Positions 1 to 10,680 of a DNA stretch of 64,000 nt are shown here, piece by piece; the first letter of the stretch is position 1; every line of letters starts with the position of its first letter. A program made the position numbers and the translations under genes. The stretch lies in contig NW_023998492.1 of NCBI RefSeq assembly GCF_014805625.2, positions 601,970 through 665,969 of the forward strand, written 5' to 3'. The stretch comes from Glossina fuscipes (lineage: Eukaryota; Arthropoda; Insecta; Diptera; Glossinidae). Below the pieces are notes generated by a model. The model was not told where the DNA came from. It searched no databases and saw only the letters and a program-made list of their open reading frames with translations.

Positions 1-266
1 TTTCACGTAAATTTCTTATGGACATTCTGTCTAAAGTTGATCTTCCTTCCGATCTATCATCATCTCAAAGTGGAATGACCATGATAATAAAAGATAATTA
101 GATACGCTCAAGGCCTATATTCCAACTATCAATCAGATCATAATACCTTCAATTCCTTTTAGTAGTCTCGACAATACATACTTTTCATTGCGTGAGCTAA
201 TGTGTGCAAATATGTGCTCTAATGAACTGTCTCTTCTCATAGCTAGTTTAAAAAAAAACTGGTAAA

Positions 267-1119
267 ATGGTTCTTATGCTTTCCTTAGATATCAGCAAAG
301 CCTGTTATTGTGCCAACTTGATAAAGCTTGGTAATATTCTCTTAAACTTTTCAATCTCTCCTCTTGAAATACGTCTGCAGACATTACATTTTTTATCCAA
401 GCGTGTGTTGGTAATGGGTACAGAAAAAGTTGAAGTATACGGTGGCACTCCACAAGGCAGATGTTTGAGCCCCATTCTCTTCAATTTATACACAGCTCTT
501 TTGCACAATGTTCAAGATGACGAAACTCATATTTTTCAATAAGCAGATGATTTCCTAATTGTATCTGCAGGTTCACTTTTTTTAATGGGTGTGAATACTC
601 TCTCGACAAAAGCTTTTTCTCGATGCATGCGCCGATCTTAATTCAAAGCAAAACAAATATTATTTATTTTGCCAAAGGTTCTAAACGCAAAAACAGGTTC
701 TTTATGAAAAGAACTGAAGTTAATCAAGTGAAACCACTTCGATTTCTTGGAGGAAATTCAAATGACAGCCTAACCGTGGACATTATGAAAAAGTGTTCAA
801 AGACTGTCAATCTGGATGCAATATTATCAAACTCATCAGTAACAATCAGTCAGGCTTGCCTCCCAAAAAAGCTTTGACTATGTACAAAGCTGTAGTCAGA
901 TCTAAGATTGAATTTGTATATTCTACATCTTGTAATTTCTCAAAATATATTATGAAACGTATACAAACATTTGCAAACCGAATGTTAAAACGTTCTACTG
1001 GACTGGCACTCTCAACTCCTCAATATATTCTCAATGTCATTTCTGGTACCGGAAGAGCTCTTTCTTGTTCTGCAAAGGAGTTAATTAAGGTGAAGATAAG
1101 GAATCCTTCTTCCCAATGA
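267..1119 (+). pseudogene. Reverse transcriptase domain remnant
   Basis: The frame opens with LSLDISKA, the first catalytic-Asp block of LINE RTs (usually LDxSKAFD). It continues to GTPQGRCLSPILFNLY, the block 4 loop. At 540-542 a TAA sits just before GCAGATGAT (543-551), so the catalytic Tyr-Ala-Asp-Asp reads stop-Ala-Asp-Asp. A second frame (623-877) has the following block SKTNIIYFAKGSK and a FLGG/LTV stretch. A third frame (793-1119) carries the thumb: LPPKKALTMYKAVVRSKIEF and KRIQTFANRMLKRSTGL. At least two frameshifts and one stop make it non-functional. The open frames here are pieces of one former ORF, not separate genes. Confidence 0.8.
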
Positions 1120-1270
1120 AGCAATACGGGCAATTGGCAATCGCATCTTCAACAACTAAATGATGAAGTTAATCGCCTTTTCTATAAAATAAATCCCACA
1201 TTTCAGTTTAAGCCTTTGTCAGAGACTTCCTTTAATCCCTGGAAAATCAAAATTCCTTGTAGACTTATGA

Positions 1271-1456
1271 GTGATCACATTTATGATAAAGTATATATAT
1301 AAAAATGATTCGTGCTATATACCATTTGATATTTGTGAAGTTTGTAATATTAACGAGTCCGTTGAGCATGTAATTTTTAGATGTCACAGGCTCGATAATA
1401 TTAGAAGTTCTTGTGGCTTCTTCAAGTTGTATGGCGGCTCCTCGATGTCTTTCTAG
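1271..1456 (+). pseudogene. LINE ORF2 C-terminal Cys/His block
   Basis: The frame contains CEVCNINESVEHVIFRCHRL, a C-x2-C...H...C arrangement typical of the extreme C-terminus of I/R1/LOA-like ORF2 proteins, where it follows the RT (or RNase H) domain. The spacing to the thumb block upstream is only about 150 bp. The role in such elements is thought to be nucleic-acid binding. It lies in a different frame from the thumb block, so an indel lies between them. Confidence 0.65.
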
Positions 1457-3944
1457 CAAAAAATGTACGTCATCTCGGTGAACTAACTTGCTTTATTAGA
1501 AAAGAGAATTTATCTTTTTAACATACGATAAATTCTTTTATTTTATCTTTATAACATTCCTTTTTCGTTTTCAGCCAAAGTCTGCAACACTTCTTTTTTT
1601 ACATCACTTTCAACAACTAAACAATCTACAACTATACTTAACATATCGGTTTCAGCTATCATGGCCGTTTGTTTGTTTATTATCTGGACATATAAGTTGC
1701 AAATTTATTGGCTTGGTCTCAACTTAACAAGCACCAAAAAAAGCAAACAGGAATGTCTGTAAATGATAAATCCAGAGAAACTTGATGATGCAGATGTCAA
1801 GGTGACTTAAGCGGTTTAAGGCTGAGGTAACCCATTTTTCAGTACATTCATGATACACAAATTTTTCATTTTAACCTTTAATATCGGATAGTTTGGGCCC
1901 TTTTTATGCCGGAATGCCAGTACATGCGCCTTTGTGGTTTGTCATTCATCTACAAAAATGTCGAATAGTGCCGCTGGAGTGGATAGATATAAAGTTGTTG
2001 TAAAGAATTTTTTTGTTTCTTTTTCTATTAGGTACATTACGAAAATTCCAAGTGAACATTACATAATTGAAGCGCAATTAATAATGAGTACTGCTCCAGA
2101 CGATGTGCCACGTTGCCGGCTGCTACGTTCGCATAATTAAAGATATTTTCGATATTAGAGGATCAGAGTTACGTATTTCAATTGATGCTTTCATTAAGGG
2201 TGAGGGGATATATCGCATATTGGGTAATTGAACTTTGCTGAAAATACACAGTGTCCGTCATATATTACCACGCTCAAGTTCAGTTAGTACAGCTTTTGGT
2301 CCAACGGGCATATCCGTAATCTCAGTCATTGGTGTTTTCCGTTTAGCAAAGCGCTAAAGCCTCACACCAAATATTTTCCAGATTAGTGTGTCTATCTGTT
2401 CAATTTTTTATGACACAGGTATTTCTTTGAGACTATTACTTTTGACTAATGATTATTAACTGCTTATGCTTATCGATTCCCTATTACGTTCGCTTTTTCG
2501 CATGAATTTCATATCTTTTGATTATCCATATATATCTTGGTACCATATTTAAATCATTGAATTTGATACTTACGCGTATAATCATATGCTTTATTATATA
2601 TATCATTGTAATATACACTGAATTGCGGCTTGAATTCCTTCTATACCTTGTCAACGTGCACAAATTGTTAATATATATACATTGATTGATTTCTGATATT
2701 CATTCATATACACCATACATCTTTTGTATATATACATATAAATATCCATATAAAATGCACTGAATTGTTAATTTATGTATGCTTATTAATACCTTATATA
2801 TTCAATACGCTGATTAAATTTGGCTCTTTGCAATTTGATTTATTTAATCGACCTGACTATGTGACCACATCATAATATATATTATGTTGTAACCTATAAG
2901 AACAAACCATATTTATCTTTCTCTCTTTCATCAACTATGTTTTCGCACAATAGTGAAACAACACTATCTTAACTTAAAATCACCATTTAAGTCTTATTAT
3001 ATTATATCGTAGAATATATGCCATATAATAAGAGAAGAACCGCAGAGAGTAAGAGTACAAATTTGAACGATTAGTTTCAACTAAAAATATACATAAGTAT
3101 ATGTAAATAAAAGCCACTAATAATGCGCTAAGCGCTTAAAACCTTCCGAAATCTTTTAAATGAATAAAAGAGGCGCAAATGTTCTTAAAAACTCAGCTAA
3201 ACATTACAGATTTGCCGTACTGTATCGCCTTTTAATATCTGTATGAGACGACTACTGCAAAAAACTAATAATAAGCATTATTTATAAGTGCTAGTCGTAC
3301 CCACATTTGACTATTTTACCTCACAGAGATCACCATTAAATAATTTGCAAGCACTTATGTAATCTTATGCAGTCTTTAAACGTGAAATTAATGCCATTGC
3401 AGCAGAAAATATCATTCGATATGATGTTAAAGTAGCGGGTATTCGTTGTAGTGGGCTAATGTTAACGATGCGCTTAACGAGATTGGCATGCAGTTTGTAC
3501 ATAAAATTGTGTATGATACGATGTTCTTGGCCCAAGAACTTATTAATGTTCTTTAGGGAGGACGAAACATCTAATCGAGCAGAATACTTACATAACGGTA
3601 TGTGTACTCACAAATACCAGATGAAAGCAAACCTATGCCGGTAAACAAAAAAGAAAAAAAACCGTTTAGCTGCACTTTTCAATAGTTTAGGTGCAATTTA
3701 TAATAAGTTACTCCTACTCTCCTGGAAATGCACTGCTAAACAAATAAAGTTCAATTCAAAACATTTGTTAATGAATTTAAAATGCAGGCATTATAATCGA
3801 TTTCAAAATTGAATAAATGTGCAGAAGTAAATGCAAAATTTTATTGAATATCATTCATAGAAATATATAAATTTTAATTGATCCTACAGAGTGTTTTGAT
3901 AAGGTTGTCCGATTTTCGTCAGGCAATTTTGAGATTGTAACGCA
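1457..3944. other. No recognisable gene
   Basis: AT-rich sequence. The small open frames at 1934-2140 and 3459-3644 match nothing I recognise and have no coding look. The part from about 2,520 to 2,760 is rich in short TA/ATAT runs. Confidence 0.5.
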
Positions 3945-4680
3945 AAGTGCCCTACACCGCTTGTGGTACAGGGTATGTTACATTTGCGGGCGGAATACAG
4001 TACACGCAAGGGCTTAAGATAGACCCACCTTTTATTATCCCGATCGATTCAGAATCATTTTTTAAATCGATGTAAGCTTGTCTATCCGTTTGTCCATCTG
4101 ATTTTTTGTCTGCGTATTCTTGTGTTCAAGCTGCTGCTTGCAATTTTTGAGATATTCTGATGAAATTTGTTACACAGTAGTACTTTGGCCCAAGTACCAA
4201 CGCTATTGAAAACGGTTCCGATCGCCCCACTTTTCCGACCACTCCTCATATAATGTCCTATTCCGAAAAGTTTTTGTATGGAAAGAAATTACAATTTTCA
4301 AAATTTGTCAACGAAATTTTTTCAGCGAAAATTTTGGACCGACTGGGGAAATTGTTTGAATCCCCTCAAACAATCATTCTTAAGGCAAGTGAATCCTTAC
4401 ATGATAAAAGGATCGAATTTTCAATAGTTCATGGTGAAAATTGGCTCTTAATAGTAAACTGATAGAGAAAACTAGCGAATTTTTCGGATCCCTACTTATA
4501 AAGGGGCTTTCACGCAAACTCTTATATGGAGAGAAGTTCTAACCTTCTAATGCGCTGGCTTTCATGCAAATTTTGGCTTTGTATGAAAATAGTATATACT
4601 TTTTGTTTATACCAAACCAAGCAAATAATTATATGAGGCGAAGTGGTGTAGGTCCACGTTGCCAGACTATAATGTTCTTA
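3945..4680 (+). repeat. REP-A, copy 1 (unassigned long repeat)
   Basis: The block opens with CCTACACCGCTTGTGGTACA and then carries GGGCTTAAGATAGACCCACC, CCGATCGATTCAGAATC and a GTCTATCCGTTTGTCCATC stretch. The same words in the same order occur inverted at 17,240-17,020 and 44,330-44,100. It has no sustained open frame. Sequences of this style (gattcagaatc followed by gtccgtccgtctgtc) are common in fly genomes, often as noncoding parts of LTR elements, so a retroelement origin is plausible but not shown here. Confidence 0.55.
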
Positions 4681-4723
4681 CTTGTTTTATTTTACTTTAT
4701 TCTTTTTAGTTTAACTGATGCAA

Positions 4724-4893
4724 ATCCGCGTCATTGGCCGAGTAGTCAAGAGTCTCGACTAGCAAACCGATCGTCGCGAGTTCAAATGCCAAGTGCGGCC
4801 GAGTTTTTAAAAAAGCCGAAACACTTAGATGCTAGAGCTTTTTGACTTTAAACTTCGAACTTATTTCTCTGCATAAACTTATAATAATAATAA
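4724..4893 (+). mobile_element. tRNA-headed SINE, copy 1
   Basis: The head has an A-box-like TGGCCGAGTAGT and, about 40 bp further, a B-box-like GAGTTCAAATGCC, as in a Pol III promoter from a tRNA with a long variable arm (Leu/Ser type). The body contains AAAGCCGAAACACTTAGATG and GCTAGAGCTTTTTGAC. The 3' end is ATAATAATAATAAC. Copies 2 and 3 (34.8 kb and 38.5 kb, minus) share the same order and a length near 170 bp. No clear target duplication is visible for this copy. Confidence 0.7.
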
Positions 4894-4895
4894 CT

Positions 4896-5689
4896 TAAAC
4901 AATCTTTTAGCATGTTTCTACTAATATAAAACTTTACTCTATTTCTTATAACCTAGTTGAACACCGACTCTAACGTAACTCTAGCTGTAACCCTCTTTAG
5001 CCAATAACCTAAATTAACCAATAACCTTGATATGCAGAACAGTCTAGATGAATAGCGAACAAATTGATCAATAGCTAGTAAAACATGATAAGAGCAACAA
5101 AAACCAACTAAATAAACAAATATTAGTGAAAATAACAAACCATTTTTTTGTTTGTCTGCTCGATAAAATTTTGATGAAGTGCTATGAGTGGACAACCCAT
5201 AAAACGATTCGGAGACTTCTTTGTGCAACTTGAATATTAAGAACATCACCATCATGCAGATAAAGGCGCGTGTCATTTAAGGCTTTTTCTTAGTCAAACC
5301 TTAAATTTTGTAATTGTAAAGCAAAACCTAAAATGTCCCTACATCAACTTCCCATTTGGATATTGCATTGAATAGGTTCCGAAAAAATTCGATTTGCAAA
5401 ATTGCTTGTCATGCAGCGGAACGAACCATTTTTCGTAGTCTTTTTTTGATCGCCTTGAAAGCCAGTTCGAAATTTCTTTATGATATTAGACGTATTTAAG
5501 TAAAAGAGGTTCAGCATGCATGTGAGTAGATTCCTAAGTCGTTTTGAGTTTTGTTTGTTCAATGATTTGCGTTTGCTGCTCGCTTCGAAAAAAGAAATGG
5601 CCAAAGCATGGCCTTAGGGACATATTTACATTTTTTTTTAATTTGTGAATATATTTTTAGTTGATAGCATAGCGAAGCAAGTTTTGAAG
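4896..5689. other. No recognisable gene
   Basis: Two minus-strand open frames (4953-5276 and 5344-5604) have no motif I can name. The second ends about 90 bp before the transposon at 5,692 but lies outside its inverted repeats. Confidence 0.4.
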
Positions 5690-5691
5690 TA

Positions 5692-5715
5692 CAGTCCAAC
5701 CTGTTTTTGTGCGGT
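5692..5715 (+). repeat. Left terminal inverted repeat
   Basis: 24 bp, exactly the reverse complement of 6953-6976, immediately inside a TA dinucleotide. The CAGT start is usual for pogo/Tigger termini. Confidence 0.92.
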
Positions 5716-5729
5716 AGATAGGGACCGCA
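5710..5729 (+). repeat. Subterminal palindromic motif, copy 1
   Basis: TGCGGTAGATAGGGACCGCA: TGCGGT and ACCGCA are inverted partners around an 8-bp centre. It recurs at 5821-5840 with one change in the centre (G for T). It overlaps the inner end of the terminal repeat. A transposase-binding site is a reasonable guess. Confidence 0.6.
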
Positions 5730-5820
5730 GAAAAGAATCGCACAAAAAAAAATATTCAAAAACTTCATAAATAGCTATAAGAAATAATTTTTCACAGCAT
5801 ATTAAAGAAAATTTTTTTTA

Positions 5821-5840
5821 TGCGGTAGAGAGGGACCGCA
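5821..5840 (+). repeat. Subterminal palindromic motif, copy 2
   Basis: TGCGGTAGAGAGGGACCGCA, the second copy of the motif at 5710-5729, 111 bp further in and in direct orientation. Confidence 0.6.
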
Positions 5841-6002
5841 TAAAAAAAGTCTCACTTAGAAAATATGTCAAAGCTTCACGAAATAGCAAGAAAGTGCTTT
5901 ACAAACAAAATAAATAATTAAATTACACATTGAAACATTTAAAAAAATTTTAATTTCTAATTTTAAACAAGGAGAAATTTTCAAAATGTACATAATTCAA
6001 TA

Positions 6003-6750
6003 CTACTCGTCGTAGTTCAAAACGCGCATATTTTTGCGATGAACTGGTTCGTAATCGCTTTCGTCACTTGAAGATACTACAGTTGATTTATTTTTTGTTA
6101 ACATGTAGTCGGTGATAAGTTTTTGCGACGACGGTCGTTTGGTCAGCTGTTTGTAAACGTCGCGATAGCCAGATAGACACAATCGAAGCTCTTTTTGGAA
6201 TTTCAAACTTCTTTGAGAATTGTTATCTATTTTAAGAAAATGCTTTTCCAATTTGCTGCAAAGCTTTATCCCTGCATATATTTTATCCGCTGTAATAGAT
6301 TCCGGTTCTTCTTGTCCGTCTTCATGATTTGTTAAGTTATTGATAATGTCACTATCATTTACGGTTTCGTCCTCAATCATTTCAATAAGATCATTTTCGC
6401 TGAAAGAGTCAAAACCTTCTCCGCAGATTTGATGTGCTAGCGCAATGATATCTGATGATAAAGTGGACGTGTTGTCGGTTACATTTCTATTAATGACACA
6501 TTCAGGCCAGACCGCTTTCCAGCACGAATTTAAAGTGTGTTGTTTTATTTGAGTAATTGCTGCAGTGGCGTGGTTTATGCAATCTAAAATCGAAAACTTT
6601 TTCCATACTTCAGTCAGGCTTATTCCATCGTTTTCTAGTTTTCCAAAATGTATCTGAAAGTTATTTTCACATAGTGTTTCTTAAAAGTTGCGATTATGCC
6701 GTGGTCCAATGGTTGTATAAGGCTAGTCGCATTGGGTGGTAAAAGTAGGT
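6003..6750 (-). pseudogene. Tigger/pogo-type DDE transposase, C-terminal half
   Basis: Reading leftward from about 6,750, the frame has LPPNATSLIQPLDHGII and then ATFKKHYVK, the hallmark around the last catalytic Asp of DDE_1 (CENP-B/jerky/Tigger) transposases. A frameshift follows. The next frame has AITQIKQHTLNSCWKAVWPE and IALAHQICGEGFDSFSENDL, the usual Trp-rich and acidic linker of Tigger proteins. The last 125 residues (6003-6380) are open, acidic then basic, and end in SSDESDYEPVHRKNMRVL. The product would have cut and joined transposon ends in the nucleus. The helix-turn-helix region and first two catalytic acids are absent, so it cannot work. The family is certain; the exact Tigger subgroup is not. 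Confidence 0.85.
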
Positions 6751-6859
6751 ATGAAAATGGCTGTTGCAATGTGTACATACACACTGATAGCAAAAAAAGT
6801 GATACCAACACAATTCAGATTGACCTAACCTCTCGGCGAAATTCAATGTGTCGATATTC

Positions 6860-6952
6860 ATATACCCCACAAAAAAAGAATTGCACAAAAAGAATCGCAC
6901 AAAAAAAAGAATCGCACAAAAAGAATCGCTCAAAAAAAGCGCATAAAAAAAC
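6860..6952 (+). repeat. Subterminal A-rich repeat array
   Basis: Next to the right terminal repeat, AGAATCGCACAAAAA-like units recur four or five times with small changes. One unit, AGAATCGCACAAAAAAAA, is also present near the left end (5,733-5,750). Arrays like this often bind the transposase, but that role is inferred. Confidence 0.55.
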
Positions 6953-6976
6953 ACCGCACAAAAACAGGTTGGACTG
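6953..6976 (-). repeat. Right terminal inverted repeat
   Basis: 24 bp, exact reverse complement of 5692-5715, followed directly by TA. Confidence 0.92.
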
Positions 6977-6978
6977 TA

Positions 6979-8582
6979 TTTCAAGGTTATCTCCAATTGT
7001 TTCGAACCACTATGCGTAGCAAACACCAGGCAAAGTTGATAAACTTCTATGCGATTGAATGTATAAAAGTCGCTAGATTTTTACGTGCTGTAATACAAAA
7101 ACTAAACTAAAACTAGTATTTCAATTTTGGTTGGTCTTTTTAGCTTTCAACATAAGATTACTCTTTATTTGATAAGACACATTAAGAAAGGTCAACAAGT
7201 TTTCATTTAATTTTTCACTTTATGCCAGAAGTGACTTCGGCTTTCCGCTTATTTGCTTTTATGAGTTGTTAAGCTCTGTATGAAAACTTTGTTTCTCCCA
7301 TTGAAACATATTCGCAAACCATTGAGGCGTTGAAATTCTGACTGTTTTTCAAGCATTATGAGTACTATACGGTAACCGTACGATAATAAATAGAACTTTA
7401 TTTTTCATCTGTAAGCAATGTCTCTCAATTTTATTAGTCTCAGTGGATGAATTTTAATCTGCTTGAACATGGCCTTCATTCTTATGACGAATTCCAAAAA
7501 TTGGGTCCAGTTCTTCTCTGTATATGGCATTCATATTTCCCTGCAAGATTGCTATGCTTGAGCCAAAACAAATTTGGTAGATGTATCCTTCTATAATAAG
7601 TGGAAGTCCTTAATTTTTTTCTTTCTTTAACAGAAGAATAATTTTTCATAACTGCTTTTTCGCTTTTGGGATTTTTTCTTTTTGTTATATTATAAACAAA
7701 AGACACACATTTTCTATCTGTTTCAGAAATATTCAGCAAATGTGTATTTTTTAAGAGAAAAACGAAATGGGTCTTTTATCTTTTAATGAAATAACTAGAA
7801 ACGTATATTACCTTTGGTATTTTTTAGCCAAAAAAAGCACAAAACGTCAATATTCCTCGCATTGCTTTGCTTTGTCTCAAGTATTATAAAAGATGCGTTT
7901 TTTGCTTTTTACTTTGTTCTTTATGTTCACTTATACTAAATATTTGTCTGCGATATTTCTGCTATAAAATATTTTTTAAAATATTTTTTGCAACAGAAGT
8001 ATCTTCTTGAAAGTGTGTTTCGTCTTATGAGGTTATAGGATTTTACATTAAATAATGTTCGTTTTTAATTACCGAATTTTTTGGATTGTTTGAAATGTAG
8101 CACTAACTGGGTGGTGTAACTGTCCGAAGACTGTTATTCCAAATTATCTCGAAAATATCGATCAAGCAAGATAGGATAGCACTTATTACTAATAACAATA
8201 GCCGGGATTGCTCCCTGCAAGAAGAGGTACAGATTCAGGTTATTGCCTAAATGAAGTGAGCATCAGGTTATCAGATTACTAACTTGACTAATTGTGACAA
8301 TTTTGCTTTATAGCACAAACACTCGCTGCATTGAAGGTCGTCAAATCGTCGATGCCTTCTTACATGTTAACATATATTAGTCCATGCAAAAAGTTATGTC
8401 AACTGTTTATATCAGTTCAACTTCGTGAGACTTCGAAAGGCCCATTGCTATTTTTAATTCTCAGATGTTATATCGAGTTAATGATTTTCGGGATACCTCT
8501 AATTTACAGTTGTTTTACACTTTTGCGCGGACTACAAAAAAGGCTCGGTAGTTGAGTAGAGTGAAGTAACTTACAATCCTTA
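6979..8582. other. No recognisable gene
   Basis: AT-rich. The open frames at 7482-7739 (minus) and 8331-8555 (plus) are compositionally AT-driven and match nothing I recognise. Confidence 0.45.
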
Positions 8583-8880
8583 TTAGATTGAATGTATACA
8601 TGTTTTTAATTTTTTAGGTGATGTTGTTGGGAATTTGGAGAAAAGAAGGTTTGCGTGTTTTCCACAAAGAAATTTGAAAAACTTTGGGGCTGTTGGATTG
8701 GTGCAATAAACCCACTCTTCATCGCGAATGACAATACAGAAAACTCTTCTTTTCTGCCTGGTAGACAATGCAATCGCCATGTTGAAACGGTTTGAAAGGG
8801 TATTTGTAACGTCCGCGAACAAAGTTCAGGGAGGGTGCCTGTCAGTCTGCTTTTGCCACGAGTGTTATAATAACGGCATG
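8583..8880 (-). pseudogene. mariner transposase fragment (middle part)
   Basis: The frame reads RQKRRVFCIVIRDEEWVYCT followed by NPTAPKFF. This corresponds to the mariner block around the first catalytic Asp (usually GDEKW followed by Y and N-P). Upstream, LSNRFNMAIALSTRQ resembles the linker before it. Neither the DNA-binding N-terminus nor the last catalytic block is found nearby, so it is a lone piece of about 80 codons. DD34D transposases cut at TA targets; this one is dead. Confidence 0.6.
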
Positions 8881-8899
8881 CCGTTATATGACAACGCAT

Positions 8900-10278
8900 G
8901 ATATTACTGTTTCTCTGAATAATAGCGAGTAGCCGTTAGGTATGCAAAAGAGAAGAGAGAGAGAAAAATCATGGGAACAAATTCAGTGGTGGGTTTTTCG
9001 TTTTTGTGATCGTTTGAGGAGTCGAGCATCAACTACAGCAGTGAACGGTTGCAGAAAAAATAAGCTTTTAAAAAAACATACAGATTCTTAAAACTTATAA
9101 GGAGAGGGAAAGGTTGCAAAGAAAAACAGTATTTAATATAATATTCTCTCTAAAAATGGAAATGTGTATATAAAAACATTTGATGTTCGATTATTTAAGT
9201 GAATGATTTTATAAATCAAATTTTAAAAATCTTCAAGAAAATGGGATTCTTGACTAATTGATGTAAAAGTATTCACAAAAAAAGGAAAGGGAACAGGAAA
9301 AAAAGAAAGAAAAGAAAAAAAGCTACATTTTTACTTTCAGGATATAACTAATTTTAAAATTTTGAATTCAAACATTGTGGACATCATTGCTGAGAATTTA
9401 TAATCGATCGTGGTTACGACTTTTATAGCTAGTGGCACCGTTTTTGTTATAATTAACAATTTATAACAACAAGGAAGAAGGAAAAGCAAAAATGTTGAAG
9501 TTTTTTTTTGTGAAATGCCAAATCAAGTGATCTTGGTAGACGTGGAAAATTTTGTTTTGAAAAAAAAAAACACTTGGAGTGCTCATTTGCCTTCGTAGAA
9601 AAGCAAAATCATTAAGCGCAAAAGACAATTAAACGAAGGCAAACTGTCTACATGTAAAAACTGCACATTGATTGGAGTGTTAATTTGAAATAATAAAAAA
9701 AAAGGACAAAAAAAAAAATAATTGCCGAAGTAAAACAAAGGAAGATCTTTTTTTGTTGGGAAAATATTGAGGTTGTGCTCGAATTATCATGAAAGGAAAA
9801 CATTGAAATACATTTATTGAACGGTGAATGGACCAGTACAAGGATGTTTGCTACTGACGTGTAGTATTCGTTAAGGCGGCTGAGCAAATTGGTCCCTACC
9901 TATTACCTTTATTACTTCACGTGCTGCCTGCCTTGATTAGAAGAGACGACCATATTGCAGGTGTTGCGCACTTATCTGTTTTGTAAAACCCCAGCAACTG
10001 GAGCAACCATAGTATGTCTACCCCGAAGAAGTCACATCTGCTTTGGAAACTGCCGCTCTCACCAGTCTGGTATTATTGTACGTTGATCAAATGCCAGCAA
10101 TGATGAGTAATCAGTGAATTTACCATTTCTTGATCAATGAATGTAGAGTAGAATAGAATAGAATGATTAAGTAGAATACACCGCCGCTGTAGCGAGGGCA
10201 TGGTTAGACTGGGGCCAGTGACGGACGGACTAAAACCGGACCAACGTACTGTGCGGATAACAGACATCATAAACGGAC
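8900..10278. other. No gene; purine-rich low-complexity tracts
   Basis: Contains A-rich and GA-rich runs (about 9,280-9,330, 9,550-9,570 and 9,690-9,720). The frames at 9648-9887 and 10073-10270 (minus) show no domain. Confidence 0.45.
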
Positions 10279-10665
10279 TTACACCGTTTTTCCAAGATTA
10301 AATATTTTTTTTATTTTGCATTTTCCTTTTTTGTTGTTTTTTTTATTATTGTCATGTGCTTGGCCTCGTGACATATTTTCAGTCAATTGGCATGGTAACT
10401 TGTGTAAAAGTTCTTCCAGTGCTTGAGCTGGGTTTTCGTCCAATAAGTTCTGCAACTCGTTGTCTTCGAACTTTTTTCGTCTTCTAAGCCGTTCTTTGGG
10501 ACTCACATCAAAATCCCCACTTTTAAACCGTTGATACCAATTGTGATATAATGGAGCAACATAATCGCAAGTTTCTAAAAGCGTTTGATGGGTTTCGGCT
10601 TCAGATTTCTTCAAATTAAAGAACAAAAGTAATGAACGTCGAAAATGCAATTTTAAGCTTTCCAT
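10279..10665 (-). pseudogene. mariner transposase N-terminal fragment
   Basis: From the internal Met at 10,665 (MESLKLHFR) the frame shows the mariner N-terminal layout. First comes a helix-turn-helix (LKKSEAETHQTLLETCDYVA, then YHNWYQRFKSGDFDV). A basic linker and a second HTH follow (FEDNELQNLLDENPAQALEE, then LLHKLPCQLT). After about residue 100 the homology stops and Lys/Asn-rich sequence follows, so the catalytic part is lost. The DNA-binding half would have recognised the element's inverted repeats. YHNWYQRFKSGDFDV is close to the mauritiana-type consensus; the subfamily call is tentative. Confidence 0.8.
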
Positions 10666-10680
10666 GATTAACATCTGTGT

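Larger units (their letters stand above)
1..1456 (+). mobile_element. Non-LTR retrotransposon, ORF2 3' part, decayed
   Basis: This is the 3' part of a LINE. The parts run in the right order on one strand: RT palm (267-600), RT thumb (623-1119) and a C-terminal Cys/His block (1271-1456). The window edge cuts it at the left. No RNase H signature (TDGS, TEAR, NEQAD) lies between the thumb and the C-terminal block, unlike the I-like copies near 31 kb and 53 kb, so it is either another lineage or a deletion derivative. No poly-A or (TAA)n tail is evident after 1456. The clade call (I/R1-like) is inference. Confidence 0.75.
5692..6976 (-). mobile_element. Tigger/pogo-like DNA transposon, internally deleted
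   Basis: A 1,285-bp element bounded by perfect 24-bp inverted repeats (5692-5715 and 6953-6976; the left begins CAGTCCAACCTGTTTTTGTG) and flanked on both sides by TA (5690-5691 and 6977-6978). That is the target duplication of the Tc1/mariner/pogo superfamily. Inside, on the minus strand, lies the C-terminal half of a Tigger-type transposase. The N-terminal DNA-binding part and first catalytic blocks are missing. The flanks of the coding part are A/T-rich subterminal arrays. The perfect termini suggest mobilisation in trans by an intact relative (inference). Confidence 0.9.

Noticed and set aside
305..508. Minus-strand frame opposite the RT at the left edge
   Set aside because: Shadow of the plus-strand RT frame.
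4953..5276. 107-codon minus-strand frame with two hydrophobic stretches
   Set aside because: Composition fits AT-rich noncoding DNA, and there is no recognisable family or context.
5344..5604. 86-codon minus-strand frame just outside the Tigger-like element
   Set aside because: It lies beyond the inverted repeats and has no transposase or zinc-finger pattern I can support. Probably chance.
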